Positions 17,362 to 25,243 of a stretch of DNA of 38,021 nucleotides are shown piece by piece. The notes below the pieces were generated by a model. It saw nothing but the letters and a program-made list of their open reading frames with translations, made no database searches and was not told the DNA's origin. Source of the DNA: Luteimonas salinisoli (GTDB lineage Bacteria; Pseudomonadota; Gammaproteobacteria; Xanthomonadales; Xanthomonadaceae); assembly GCF_013425525.1 (NCBI RefSeq), contig NZ_JACCKA010000046.1, positions 1 through 38,021 on the forward strand. Reading direction: 5' to 3'. Made by a program: the position numbers and the translations under genes. Each line of letters starts with the position of its first letter. Within the stretch, counting starts at the first letter, position 1.

Positions 17362-18351
17362 TCAGTACGTCCGGCACTGCCTGAAGCGGACCGGGACCTC
17401 GCTGTCCGCCGGCGGGGTGAGCTGCACGCGCGAGGCCACCAGGTCCGGATGGCGTTCGATGAGCGGGCAGATGGCCGCCATCGCGTCGCTCTCGGTATCC
17501 AGGAGCACGACCTCCAGGGTGGATTGCGTCGCCCACACGGCGCGGTCGACCATCGGCAGGGTGGCGATGGCGTCGACCACGGTTTCGCGCTGCTGCGCCG
17601 CCGTCATCGCCGGGGCGTCAAGCGGCGGATCGGCGGAAGCCTCCCCGGGATGCGCGGTTGCGGCACCGGCGGCGGCGCCTTCGGTCGCGCCGGGAGCACG
17701 CGGCGCCGCAGGCGCCGCCGTCGTGGCCGGGAAGTCGGCGGGCGCAGGCCCGGCCGCCGGCAGCAGGAAGTAGAGCGCGATGCCGGCCAGCGCCGCCAGC
17801 AGCCACGCCAGCACGATACGCTGGCGGGCGCGCTGCGCGGCGGCGGCACGGATCCCCGCCAGTTGCTCCGGCCGGACCAGGTCGCGCAGCTCCGGCCACA
17901 GGGTGGCGCCGTCGAGCAGCTCGATGTTGTGCATCGCGGCGGTCTTGCGCGCTTCGTCCGAGATCCGCCCCTGGGTGAACAGGAACCCGCCGCTGGCGTT
18001 CGCCAGCCGCACGTCGTTGGCGAGCTCCTTCACCGTGGCGTTGCCGAGCACGAAGGCGCTGCCGTGCTTGCACGAGAGCAGCCAGCGCTGGCCGTCGCGC
18101 TCCAGGGTGTAGTCCTTGTCGCCGGCGGCGACCTCGTGGTCGAACACCCGATTGAAGCCGCGCCGCGCCAGCGCTTCGAGCACCAGGTGGATGAACTCGC
18201 GCCAGGAGGTGCCCGAGAGGGCGCTGATGCCGGATCCGGTCTCGTCGCGCTGCAGCAGCACCTGGCGGATGTACAGCGTGGCGCCGCCGCCGAGGAGGAC
18301 CACGACCGCCGCGACGATCGCCCATTGCAGACCTGCACTCACGCCTTCCAC
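17362..18351 (-). CDS. Membrane-anchored restriction-endonuclease-like (Mrr_cat) protein
   Basis: A 329-residue protein with a membrane helix at 9-28, a nuclease-fold domain at about 48-155, a second helix at 179-198, an Ala/Pro-rich linker to about 250, and a small alpha/beta tail. The middle domain follows the Mrr_cat pattern: SWREFIHLVLEALARRGF, then D80 in AAGDKDYTLERDG and C94-K95 in WLLSCKHG. This suggests the D-x(n)-x-x-K core, with Cys where Glu or Gln is usual. GGFLFTQGRISDEARKTA is also typical of this fold. The start is GTG 18351, with AGGA five bases upstream. It converges on the acyl-CoA reductase. The two membrane helices would hold the domain at the inner membrane, unusual for DNA cleavage; the function is unknown. 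Confidence 0.75.
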   Translation of the reverse strand: MEGVSAGLQWAIVAAVVVLLGGGATLYIRQVLLQRDETGSGISALSGTSWREFIHLVLEALARRGFNRVFDHEVAAGDKDYTLERDGQRWLLSCKHGSAFVLGNATVKELANDVRLANASGGFLFTQGRISDEARKTAAMHNIELLDGATLWPELRDLVRPEQLAGIRAAAAQRARQRIVLAWLLAALAGIALYFLLPAAGPAPADFPATTAAPAAPRAPGATEGAAAGAATAHPGEASADPPLDAPAMTAAQQRETVVDAIATLPMVDRAVWATQSTLEVVLLDTESDAMAAICPLIERHPDLVASRVQLTPPADSEVPVRFRQCRTY

Positions 18352-18369
18352 CCCTGTCCTGGTTCCGGG

Positions 18370-18498
18370 GTCCGCGCAGGCGCGGACGGGCAGGAAGGAT
18401 AGTCGGAATCGCCGACGGGGTTAAGCGCGCGCGCCGCCGCCGGACGCCCGCCGGTCCGGACCGGCGAGGAGTCGGGACGCGCGGAGACGCCCGTCCCG
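18370..18498. other. Three stacked perfect hairpins downstream of the phasin gene
   Basis: In the 166-bp gap between the phasin stop and the Mrr-like start are three inverted repeats. They are CGGGACG/CGTCCCG at 18473-18479 and 18492-18498, an 18-bp perfect palindrome at 18449-18466 (CGCCGGTCC and complement), and GTCCGCGC/GCGCGGAC at 18370-18377 and 18380-18387. None has a T-run. They may end phasin transcription or stabilise its message; the last one lies 19 bp before the next start codon. Confidence 0.5.
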
Positions 18499-18517
18499 GC
18501 GGCGACGCGAGAGCGGA

Positions 18518-19075
18518 TCAGCCGGCAACCGGCTTGCGGGCGCGGGGGGCGGCGGTGGCGCGCTTGGCCGTCTTGCGCGTGGCCTTCTTGGCGACCGGCC
18601 GGCTGGCGGCGACCTTGCGCGCCGCCGGGGTGCTCGACTGCCGGCGCAGTTCCGAGGTCAGGGTGTCGACACGCCGGGTCAGCTCGGTGAGGTCCTCGCG
18701 GTTGGGCACGCCCAGCCGCAGCAGCGCGCGCTGCACGCGGTCCTCGAACACCTTCTCCAGGCGGTCCCAGGTGTCGCTGGCGCGATGGCGCGCCTGGTCC
18801 ACCCGGGATTCGACCGCGTCGCGGACCACGTCGGCCTGGCCGCCGGCGAACCTGCGCGCCTGTTCCTCGACGGTCTGGCCCTCGCGCACCAGGGCCTCGA
18901 ACAGGCGGGTGCCCTCGGCCTGGGCGCGCCCGAAGGCGCCGACGCCGGCCAGCCAGATCTGCTGTGCGGATTCGCTGAGGCTGCGCGACAGGCGTTCGGC
19001 CTGCTCTCCCGCGCCGGCCGACGAGGTGCTGCGGCGCGCGCCGGTCTTCTTCGCGGTTTTCTTGAACTTGGCCAT
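18518..19075 (-). CDS. Phasin-family (PhaF/PhaI-like) granule-associated protein
   Basis: A 185-residue protein with a phasin domain (about 25-145) and a basic tail. Phasins coat polyhydroxyalkanoate granules, and PhaF-type members also tie granules to the nucleoid through Ala/Lys/Pro tails. The central part is amphipathic, with the typical QQIWLAGVGAFGRAQAEG (39-56), and continues as a long heptad-like helix to LTELTRRVDTLTSELRR. The last 38 residues, rich in Ala, Lys and Arg (KKATRKTAKRATAAPRARKP), look like a histone-H1-type DNA-binding tail. ATG 19075 has GGAGG five bases upstream. A patatin gene ends 59 bp before it on the same strand, and a PHA_gran_rgn gene is nearby. Confidence 0.88.
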   Translation of the reverse strand: MAKFKKTAKKTGARRSTSSAGAGEQAERLSRSLSESAQQIWLAGVGAFGRAQAEGTRLFEALVREGQTVEEQARRFAGGQADVVRDAVESRVDQARHRASDTWDRLEKVFEDRVQRALLRLGVPNREDLTELTRRVDTLTSELRRQSSTPAARKVAASRPVAKKATRKTAKRATAAPRARKPVAG

Positions 19076-19134
19076 GGATGCCTCCGTTTGCGGCTAGGGT
19101 ACGGGGCAGAGCATCACGGCGGCGTCTAGAGCAT

Positions 19135-20403
19135 TCACACCACCGGCGGAGCCTTCCGCGGGCGCCGCGGACGGCGCGCGGCGACCAGGCGCTCGGTATC
19201 GTCGAGCGCGCGGCGCAGGCGTGCCGTGGTCTCGGTGCTGCGCGGCGGCGGCGCCTGCAGGCCGTCGACCAGACCGCGTTCCTCGTCGTCCAGCACCGCG
19301 GCGCGCAGCCGGATCCCGTGCGCGGCCAGCAGCGGCTCCAGTTCGCCGGCGCGGCGGCGCAGGTCGGACAGCGTGTTGCGGTAGGCCAGTTCGCAGATGC
19401 GCTGCCGCGAAGAGAAGCTGAAGGCGTTGGCGAAGAACAGCTCGCCGTCGGCTTCGCCAGGCTCGAACACCATCTGGTCCACGCCGGGGTACTGGCGCGC
19501 GTACCTCGCCAGCCCCACCTCCATGCGCGACTGCAGCAGGGTGCGGAAGGTCTGCGAGAGCACCGCGGGCAGCCCGCGATCGGCCAGGCGCCGGGGGCCC
19601 CGCCCGTCGGCGGCGCCACGTTCGGGAAGGCTGTTGTTGAACGGCACCAGCGGATTGATGCCGATCAGCAGGTCGACGCCGCGCTCCAGCAGCACCGAGG
19701 CATGCAGGGTGCGGCGCAGGGCGCCGTCGACGAAATGGCGGCCGCGGACCTCGACCGGGGGGTACAGCCCGGGCAGCGCCGCGCTGGCCTGCACCGCCAC
19801 CGAGATCGGCACGTCGTCCCAGCCGTCGCCGCCGAACAGCACCGGCTCGCCGGTGTCCAGGTCCACGGCGACCACGTGGAGGCGGCCGTCGAGCCGGCGG
19901 AAGTCGTTGCTGCGTCCGCGCCGGGTCAGCACGCCGCGCAGGAAGCGCTCGAGGCCGCGGTTGTCGAACAGGCCCGTGGGCAGCATCCCGCCGATGCCGG
20001 GGCCCGAGGCGCGGCGCGGGCCATCCAGCCCGAGTCGGTGGCGCCACCAATGCAGGCTCAGTCGCGGCAGACCCGCGACGCGGCGCAGGTACTCCGGCAG
20101 CGCCGGGCGCATGAACATCTCGGGACGGAAGCGCACGTCGTCGCTGTCGCCGGTGATGAGGATCCGGCACAGCGCCGCGGTATCGATGCGGTTGGCCAGG
20201 CCGGCGGCGAGGAACGCGCCGCTGCTGATGCCGACGTAGCAGTCCAGGCCGGTGGGATCGAAGCCTTCCAGGGCCTCGTCGAGGGCGCGCAGGGCGCCGA
20301 GTTCGTACATGCCGCCGATCGGCCCGCCGCCGGCGACGGCCAGGCCGATGCGCGGCGGGCGGCGGCGGCGCGGCCGGCGCAGGGCGGGATGCAGTGAGAG
20401 CAT
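19135..20403 (-). CDS. Patatin-like phospholipase
   Basis: A 422-residue serine lipid acyl hydrolase. The patatin signature is complete: oxyanion-hole GGGPIGG (25-31), nucleophile elbow GISSG with S60, and catalytic Asp D226 in FVDGALRR. DGRLHVVAVDLDTGEPVLFG and AVQASAALPGLYPPV are also typical. The N-terminus is short and Arg-rich with no signal peptide, so a cytosolic or inner-membrane role on phospholipid is likely. It is transcribed toward the phasin gene 59 bp away, so it could act at storage granules or lipid droplets (inference). The ATG at 20403 begins just before the Arg-rich lead; a longer frame from 21270 is a shadow of the divergent gene. Confidence 0.9.
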   Translation of the reverse strand: MLSLHPALRRPRRRRPPRIGLAVAGGGPIGGMYELGALRALDEALEGFDPTGLDCYVGISSGAFLAAGLANRIDTAALCRILITGDSDDVRFRPEMFMRPALPEYLRRVAGLPRLSLHWWRHRLGLDGPRRASGPGIGGMLPTGLFDNRGLERFLRGVLTRRGRSNDFRRLDGRLHVVAVDLDTGEPVLFGGDGWDDVPISVAVQASAALPGLYPPVEVRGRHFVDGALRRTLHASVLLERGVDLLIGINPLVPFNNSLPERGAADGRGPRRLADRGLPAVLSQTFRTLLQSRMEVGLARYARQYPGVDQMVFEPGEADGELFFANAFSFSSRQRICELAYRNTLSDLRRRAGELEPLLAAHGIRLRAAVLDDEERGLVDGLQAPPPRSTETTARLRRALDDTERLVAARRPRRPRKAPPVV

Positions 20404-20487
20404 GCGGTCGGACCCGGGAGGAGCGGGGCAGTGTAACCGCGCGGTGCGGGCTTGCCCCGGCGCCGCGCGCGCGCCGATCATGGCGCC

Positions 20488-21207
20488 ATGTCGCGCCAAC
20501 ACGATGTCATCTTGCGGCTGTCGCGCCGGGTCGGCTGGCACCAGGCCCTGCACGATCCGGCCGTCGACCCGCGCAACGGACTGCGCTGGCTGCCGGAGCT
20601 GCGGCGCTGGCAGGCGCGGCGGCTGCAGCGCAGCTTCGCCCGGTTCCTCGACGACCCGCGGCGCCGGGCCGCGGCGCAATTCTTCCTGAGCGACGTCTAC
20701 GGCGACCACGATTTCGCCCGCCGCGACGCCGACATCGTGCGGGTGATCCCGATGATGCAGAAGCTGCTGCCGGCGCGGCTGCTGGACACCATCGCCTCGG
20801 CGATCGAACTGGGCGCGCTGAGCCAGGCCCTGGACCTGCGCATGGCCGAAGCGCTGCAGCGGCTGGCGCCGCGCGGCCGGCGCCTGGGCCAGGACCTCTA
20901 CGGCCGCGCCTACCGCGAAGTCGGGCTGCCGCGGCTGCGGGCGCACCAGATCGCGCTGATCGAGGAGGTCGGCACCGGCTTCGGCCGCGCCCTGAAACAG
21001 CGCGGCGTGGCCGCGCTGCTGGCGTTCTCGCGTGGCCCGGCGCGGCTGGCCGGGCTCAGCGAGCTGCAGGGATTCCTCGACCGCGGCTATGCGGCGTTCG
21101 AGCAGCTGGGCGACGTGGAGGGCTTTGTCGCCGAGATCGGCGAGGAGGAGCACCGCGCCATGCAGCGGTTGTTCGCAGGGCATCCGGCGCCGTTCGAGCC
21201 GGACTGA
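20488..21207 (+). CDS. Conserved helical protein of unknown function (FFLSDVYG motif)
   Basis: A 239-residue protein I cannot assign to a named family. It looks all-helical and Arg-rich, with no signal peptide and no membrane helix. The best landmark is AQFFLSDVYGDHDFARRDAD (75-94), followed by a long Leu/Ala-rich helical part (LLDTIASAIELGALSQALDL). The second half contains GYAAFEQLGDVEGFVAEI. The ATG at 20488 was taken because it follows the divergent start of the patatin gene by 84 bp; an earlier frame at 20452 adds only twelve Arg-rich residues. It converges on the PHA_gran_rgn gene with 7 bp between the stops. Its position between patatin/phasin and that gene hints at a granule or lipid role, but nothing in the sequence shows it. 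Confidence 0.8.
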   Translation: MSRQHDVILRLSRRVGWHQALHDPAVDPRNGLRWLPELRRWQARRLQRSFARFLDDPRRRAAAQFFLSDVYGDHDFARRDADIVRVIPMMQKLLPARLLDTIASAIELGALSQALDLRMAEALQRLAPRGRRLGQDLYGRAYREVGLPRLRAHQIALIEEVGTGFGRALKQRGVAALLAFSRGPARLAGLSELQGFLDRGYAAFEQLGDVEGFVAEIGEEEHRAMQRLFAGHPAPFEPD

Positions 21208-21214
21208 GCGCCGC

Positions 21215-21493
21215 TCAGGCCGCGAACTTCTCCTCCAGCACCCGTCGGATCTCCCCCTCGATCGGCCCATGCATCGCCGACAGCAGGAAGCCGAGCTTCG
21301 CGGTCACGTGCAGTTCGTCCGGGGCCAGGTCGATGCGGCCCTGCACCCCGGAGCGCTCGAATCCCAGGCTGTCGCCCTCCCAGGCGCATTCCAGGCCGAA
21401 GCGCTCGGAGAGCTTCTGCGCCACCTCGTCGATCCGCGCGCGCGCCTCGGGCATCGGCAGGGAGTGGGGGTGGTGGATGTCGATACCTGACAT
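21215..21493 (-). CDS. Polyhydroxyalkanoic-acid system family protein (PHA_gran_rgn)
   Basis: A 92-residue cytosolic protein. The pattern FERSGVQGRIDLAPDELHVTAK (split around 45-66) followed by LGFLLSAMHGPIEGEIRRVL matches the PHA_gran_rgn family, small proteins found next to phasin genes and of unclear mechanism. The N-terminus (IDIHHPHSLPMPEARARIDE) is also characteristic. It lies 15 bp from the window's helical unknown on the opposite strand, and the FHA gene begins 84 bp away divergently. No PHA synthase gene is in the window. Confidence 0.88.
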   Translation of the reverse strand: MSGIDIHHPHSLPMPEARARIDEVAQKLSERFGLECAWEGDSLGFERSGVQGRIDLAPDELHVTAKLGFLLSAMHGPIEGEIRRVLEEKFAA

Positions 21494-21577
21494 GGCGCGG
21501 CTCGCTGGTTGCGGGCGCCCATTCTGGCGTCCTTGCGGCCGCTGTCAAAGCGGGGCGGCGTGCTAGATTCCCGCCGG

Positions 21578-22381
21578 ATGGAAGTCCTGAAGCTTCGATT
21601 CGCCTCGGCCGCCCGGCCCGACCTCCCGCTCGGCATCGGCATGTACGGCATCGGGCGCGCGCGCGCGCGCGGCGACCTGGACGTGGTGGCGCCCGGCCAG
21701 CCGGCGGTGGTGCGCTTCTGCGTCGACCGCCGTGGCGTCTGGCTGTCGGTGTCCGAAGGCGAGCGCGGCGTGCACGTCAACGGGCGCGAGATCCGCCGCC
21801 TGGCGATGCTGCGCATCGGCGATGCGATCTACGTCGACGGGATCGAGATGCGACTGGTCGGCGAGCGTCGCCGCGCCGCGGCTGCGCCGGCGGCGCGGGA
21901 CGGGAGCCCCGACCCGCGGGTGGTGCTGCGCGGGATCGGCGGCCAGCACCACGGGCGCAGCTTCACCCTGGAGCACCCGCGCACCGTCGGGCGCGCGGCC
22001 GAGGCTGACATCCGCATCGACGATGCCGCATTCGCCGAGCGCCACGCGCGGCTGGAGATCGGCGAAGGCGGCGTGCTCCTGCGCGACCTCGGCTCCGACG
22101 AGGGCAGCCTGGTCAACGGCGAGGCGGTCCGCGACGCGCTGCTGCTACCCGGCGACCAGGTGGTGTTCGATTCGCACCATCGCTTCGTGGTGGAGGCGCC
22201 GGTGCGCGCCTTCGCCGGGCAGGAGCCGATCGCCGAGGCGGTCGCGCGCGAGGACTCGGCCGGGCCCGCCCCGACGCCGGCCGCGGCGTCGCGACGCGGC
22301 TGGCGCCTTCCCTGGCTGCTGCTGGCGGCGCTGGGGCTGGCGGCGCTGCTCAGCCTGCTGCTGCTCTACGGCAGCGGCTGA
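21578..22381 (+). CDS. Tail-anchored protein with tandem FHA domains
   Basis: A 267-residue protein with two FHA-like domains and a C-terminal membrane helix (243-264). The first domain (about 5-95) keeps VHVNGREIRR and LRIGDAIYVDG but lacks a clear phospho-Thr pocket. The second (about 114-207) has TVGR (136-139), AERH (153-156) in place of the usual S-x-x-H, and GSLVNGE (176-182). FHA domains bind phosphothreonine peptides; the loss of the pocket Ser suggests weak or altered binding. The Ala/Pro linker and tail anchor place the domains in the cytosol at the inner membrane. Its stop overlaps the msrQ stop by 16 bp in convergent orientation. The partner kinase is unknown. Confidence 0.85.
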   Translation: MEVLKLRFASAARPDLPLGIGMYGIGRARARGDLDVVAPGQPAVVRFCVDRRGVWLSVSEGERGVHVNGREIRRLAMLRIGDAIYVDGIEMRLVGERRRAAAAPAARDGSPDPRVVLRGIGGQHHGRSFTLEHPRTVGRAAEADIRIDDAAFAERHARLEIGEGGVLLRDLGSDEGSLVNGEAVRDALLLPGDQVVFDSHHRFVVEAPVRAFAGQEPIAEAVAREDSAGPAPTPAAASRRGWRLPWLLLAALGLAALLSLLLLYGSG

Positions 22382-22998
22382 ACCGCCGTCCGGCGCAGCC
22401 TGCGCCACAGCCGCCAGCCGAGCAGCAGCGCCAGGATCGATGCGTACAGCAGCGGCTCGCGGATGTCCGATTTCACGATCCACCAGAAGTGCAGCACCGC
22501 CAGCACGGCGATGGCGTACACCAGCCTGTGCAGACGGCCCCAGTTGCGCCCGAGCCGCCGCATCCAGCCGCGGGTCGAGGTGATCGCCAGCGGCAGCAGC
22601 AACAGCCAGGCGGCGAAGCCGACGGTGATGTAGGGCCGCTTGACGATCTCCTCGAACAGCATCGTCCAGTACCCGCCCAGGTCCAGCACCAGCCAGGCGG
22701 AGAAATGCAGGCTGGCATAGGCGAACGCGTACAGCCCAAGCATGCGGCGGAAGCGGATCAGCAGCGGCTGGCCGGTGATCTGCCGCAGCGGCGTGACCGC
22801 CAGGGCGACGAGCAGCAGGCGCAGCGCCCAGATGCCGAGCCGGTGCTCGATCTCGGCCACCGGATCCGCGCCGAGCGCATCGATGTCGGCCTCGCCGAAC
22901 ACCTGCCAGAACTGCCAGGAGAGGATCGCGAGCGGCGTCAGCGCGAGGGCATGGACGGCGGTCTTGGCGAGGACGAGCGAGGATTTGGGTGGGACCAT
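22366..22998 (-). CDS. msrQ: MsrQ, heme-binding membrane subunit of the MsrPQ system
   Basis: A 210-residue inner-membrane protein with about six helices. MsrQ is a b-type heme protein that passes quinol-derived electrons to periplasmic MsrP. The ferric-reductase-like core is visible: LRQITGQPLLIRFRRMLGLY (about 82-101), heme-ligand candidates in YASLHFSAW and RLHRLVYAIAVLAVLHFWW. It follows msrP after 23 bp on the same strand, an expected operon. Convergent overlap of 16 bp with the FHA gene means that both messages are complementary at their 3' ends. ATG 22998 is preferred over 23031. Confidence 0.93.
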   Translation of the reverse strand: MVPPKSSLVLAKTAVHALALTPLAILSWQFWQVFGEADIDALGADPVAEIEHRLGIWALRLLLVALAVTPLRQITGQPLLIRFRRMLGLYAFAYASLHFSAWLVLDLGGYWTMLFEEIVKRPYITVGFAAWLLLLPLAITSTRGWMRRLGRNWGRLHRLVYAIAVLAVLHFWWIVKSDIREPLLYASILALLLGWRLWRRLRRTAVQPLP

Positions 22999-23021
22999 GG
23001 GCCGGCCGGGGAGCCGTCGGC

Positions 23022-23990
23022 TCAAAACCACTTTTTCAGGTCCATGCCCGCGTACATCGAGGCCACCTGGTCGGCATAGCCGTTGAACATCCGCGTCTCG
23101 ATGCGGTTGGCGAACAGCTTGCCGGCGCTGCCGGCGATGCGGCGCTCGGTCTTCTGGCTCCAGCGCGGGTGGTCGACCTGCGGATTAACGTTGGAGAAGA
23201 AGCCGTACTCGGAAGGCTGCAGATCGTTCCAGGCGGTCGGCGGCATGCGTTCGACGAAGTCGATCGCGACGATCGACTTGATGCTCTTGAAGCCGTACTT
23301 CCAGGGCACCACCAGCCGCAGCGGCGCGCCGTTCTGCTGCGGCAGCGGCCGGCCGTACATGCCGGTGGCGAGCAGGCTCAACGGATGCATGGCCTCGTCG
23401 ATGCGCAGGCCCTCGCGGTAGGGCCAGTCGATCGAGCGGTAGCGGATGCCCGGCATCTGCTCGCGGTCGGCGAGGGTGGCGAAGGCGACGTACTTCGCCT
23501 TCGATGTCGGTGCGAAGCGCCGCAGTACCGTGCCCAGCGGCACCCCGAGCCATGGGATCACCATCGACCAGCCTTCCACGCAGCGCAGCCGATAGGTGCG
23601 CTCCTCCGGCAGCAGCCCCGCGAGCAGTTCATCGAGCGCCAGGGTGCCGGGGCGCTCGCACTCTCCGCCAACGGCCACGTTCCAGGGCGAAAGCCGCAGC
23701 GTGCGCGCCGCGCGCGAAGGGTCGGCCTTGCCGGTGCCGAACTCGTAGAAGTTGTTGTAGGTGCTGGCGTCCTCGAAGCGCGTCGGCTCCTCGTCGGTGT
23801 CGAAACCGGCGCGCACCTGGGCGGCATCGGGCACCGATCGCGCCGGAGGCGGCGGCTCGGCGCCGGCGCAGCCGGCCAGGCCCAGCGCCGGGGCGCCGGC
23901 GAAGGCCGCCAGCAGCCGGCGCCGCGAACGATAGACGGTCTCATCGGTAACCTCCGCGGCGGGAATCCGCAGGGCGTCGCGCAGGTTCAT
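23022..23990 (-). CDS. msrP: MsrP, periplasmic methionine-sulfoxide reductase (molybdoenzyme)
   Basis: A 322-residue protein of the YedY/MsrP family that repairs oxidised methionines in periplasmic proteins, using Mo-molybdopterin. A Tat signal is visible (SRRRLLAAF at 22-30, then APALGLAGC). The Mo ligand is C137 in [12 protein letters not shown], and other family marks are [13 protein letters not shown] (79-91) and [14 protein letters not shown]41 lies in a lipobox-like LAGC just after the Tat hydrophobic stretch, so lipidation is possible, which is unusual for MsrP. The start at 23990 matches the family's short pre-Tat segment. It is first in msrPQ and divergent from serC, with 121 bp between the starts. 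Confidence 0.95.
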   Translation of the reverse strand: MNLRDALRIPAAEVTDETVYRSRRRLLAAFAGAPALGLAGCAGAEPPPPARSVPDAAQVRAGFDTDEEPTRFEDASTYNNFYEFGTGKADPSRAARTLRLSPWNVAVGGECERPGTLALDELLAGLLPEERTYRLRCVEGWSMVIPWLGVPLGTVLRRFAPTSKAKYVAFATLADREQMPGIRYRSIDWPYREGLRIDEAMHPLSLLATGMYGRPLPQQNGAPLRLVVPWKYGFKSIKSIVAIDFVERMPPTAWNDLQPSEYGFFSNVNPQVDHPRWSQKTERRIAGSAGKLFANRIETRMFNGYADQVASMYAGMDLKKWF

Positions 23991-24111
23991 GGCGTGGCTC
24001 CGGGCTGATCGCAGCGGGATTGGACACCGTAGCGGGGAGAAGGTTGCGCCGCACAGGATTGATGCGCTGCGGCATACTACGGGCCCGCCGTGATCCAGCG
24101 AAAGGCTACCG

Positions 24112-25197
24112 ATGTCGCGAGCGTACAACTTCAGCGCCGGCCCCGCGGCGCTGCCCGAGCCCGTCCTGCGCCAGGCCCAGCAGGAGATGCTCGAGTGGCG
24201 CGCCGCAGGCGCGTCGATCGTCGAACTGAGCCACCGCGGCCCGGAGTTCATGGCGGTGGCGGCCGAGGCCGAGGCCGATCTGCGTCGCCTGGTCGGCGTA
24301 CCCGACGACTACGCGGTGCTGTTCGTCGGCGGCGGCGCCACCACCCAGCAGGCCCTGATCGCACTGAACTTCGCCGCCGCAGGGCAGCCGGCCGACTACG
24401 TCGTCACCGGGCACTGGGGCCGGACCGCGCTGCGCCAGGCGGCGCCGTACGTGGATCTGCGCATCGCCGCCAGCGGCGAGGCCGAAGGTTTTCGCGACGT
24501 GCCCGCGCGCGCGGACTGGCGCCTGTCCGAGGACGCGGCCTACGTCCACATCACCGCCAACGAGACCATCCACGGCGTCGAGTTCCGCGAAGCGCCGGAT
24601 GTCGGCGAGGTGCCGCTGTTCGCCGACTTCAGTTCCAGCATCGCGTCCGAACCGCTCGACATCGCCCGCTACGGCGTGGTCTATGCCGGTGCGCAGAAGA
24701 ACCTGGGGCCGGTCGGCATCGGCGTGGTGATCGTGCGCCGCGAGCTGCTCGAGCGCGCCGGCCAGCCGCGCGCCGACATCTTCGACTATCGCCTGCAGCT
24801 GGCCGCCGATTCGATGCTCAACACCCCGCCGAGCTGGAACTGGTACATGCTCGGACTGACCGTGAAGTGGATGCTGGCCGAGGGCGGGGTGGAAGAGTTC
24901 GCACTCCGCAGCGCCGCGAAGTCCGAACTGCTGTACCGCGAGATCGACGGGTCCAGCGGCTTCTACCGCAACGACGTGGCCGCGGCCGCGCGCTCGCGCA
25001 TGAACGTGCCGTTCTTCCTGCACGACGCGGCGCTGGACGCGCCGTTCCTGGCGGCTGCCCGCGAGGCGGGGCTGATCGGACTCAAGGGACATCGCGTGCT
25101 CGGCGGCATGCGTGCGTCGATCTACAACGCGATGCCGGTGGAGGGCGTGCGCGCGCTGACCGACTTCATGCAGGAGTTCCGGCGGCGCCATGGCTGA
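24112..25197 (+). CDS. serC: Phosphoserine aminotransferase SerC
   Basis: A 361-residue cytosolic PLP enzyme converting 3-phosphohydroxypyruvate and glutamate to phosphoserine (serine pathway); it also acts in pyridoxine synthesis. Family marks are [10 protein letters not shown] (6-15), ELSHRGPEF (38-46), GGGATTQQ (73-80), [13 protein letters not shown] (146-158), the PLP lysine K196 in [10 protein letters not shown], and [10 protein letters not shown] near the end. ATG 24112 has AAAGG seven bases upstream. It opens the serC-pheA-hisC-aroA run, where serine and aromatic synthesis are linked as in the Pseudomonas-type supraoperon. Confidence 0.97.
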   Translation: MSRAYNFSAGPAALPEPVLRQAQQEMLEWRAAGASIVELSHRGPEFMAVAAEAEADLRRLVGVPDDYAVLFVGGGATTQQALIALNFAAAGQPADYVVTGHWGRTALRQAAPYVDLRIAASGEAEGFRDVPARADWRLSEDAAYVHITANETIHGVEFREAPDVGEVPLFADFSSSIASEPLDIARYGVVYAGAQKNLGPVGIGVVIVRRELLERAGQPRADIFDYRLQLAADSMLNTPPSWNWYMLGLTVKWMLAEGGVEEFALRSAAKSELLYREIDGSSGFYRNDVAAAARSRMNVPFFLHDAALDAPFLAAAREAGLIGLKGHRVLGGMRASIYNAMPVEGVRALTDFMQEFRRRHG

Positions 25198-25243
25198 CCG
25201 CCGCCGCACGGGAAACGAGCCCGATCCACCCAAGAGAGCAGGC

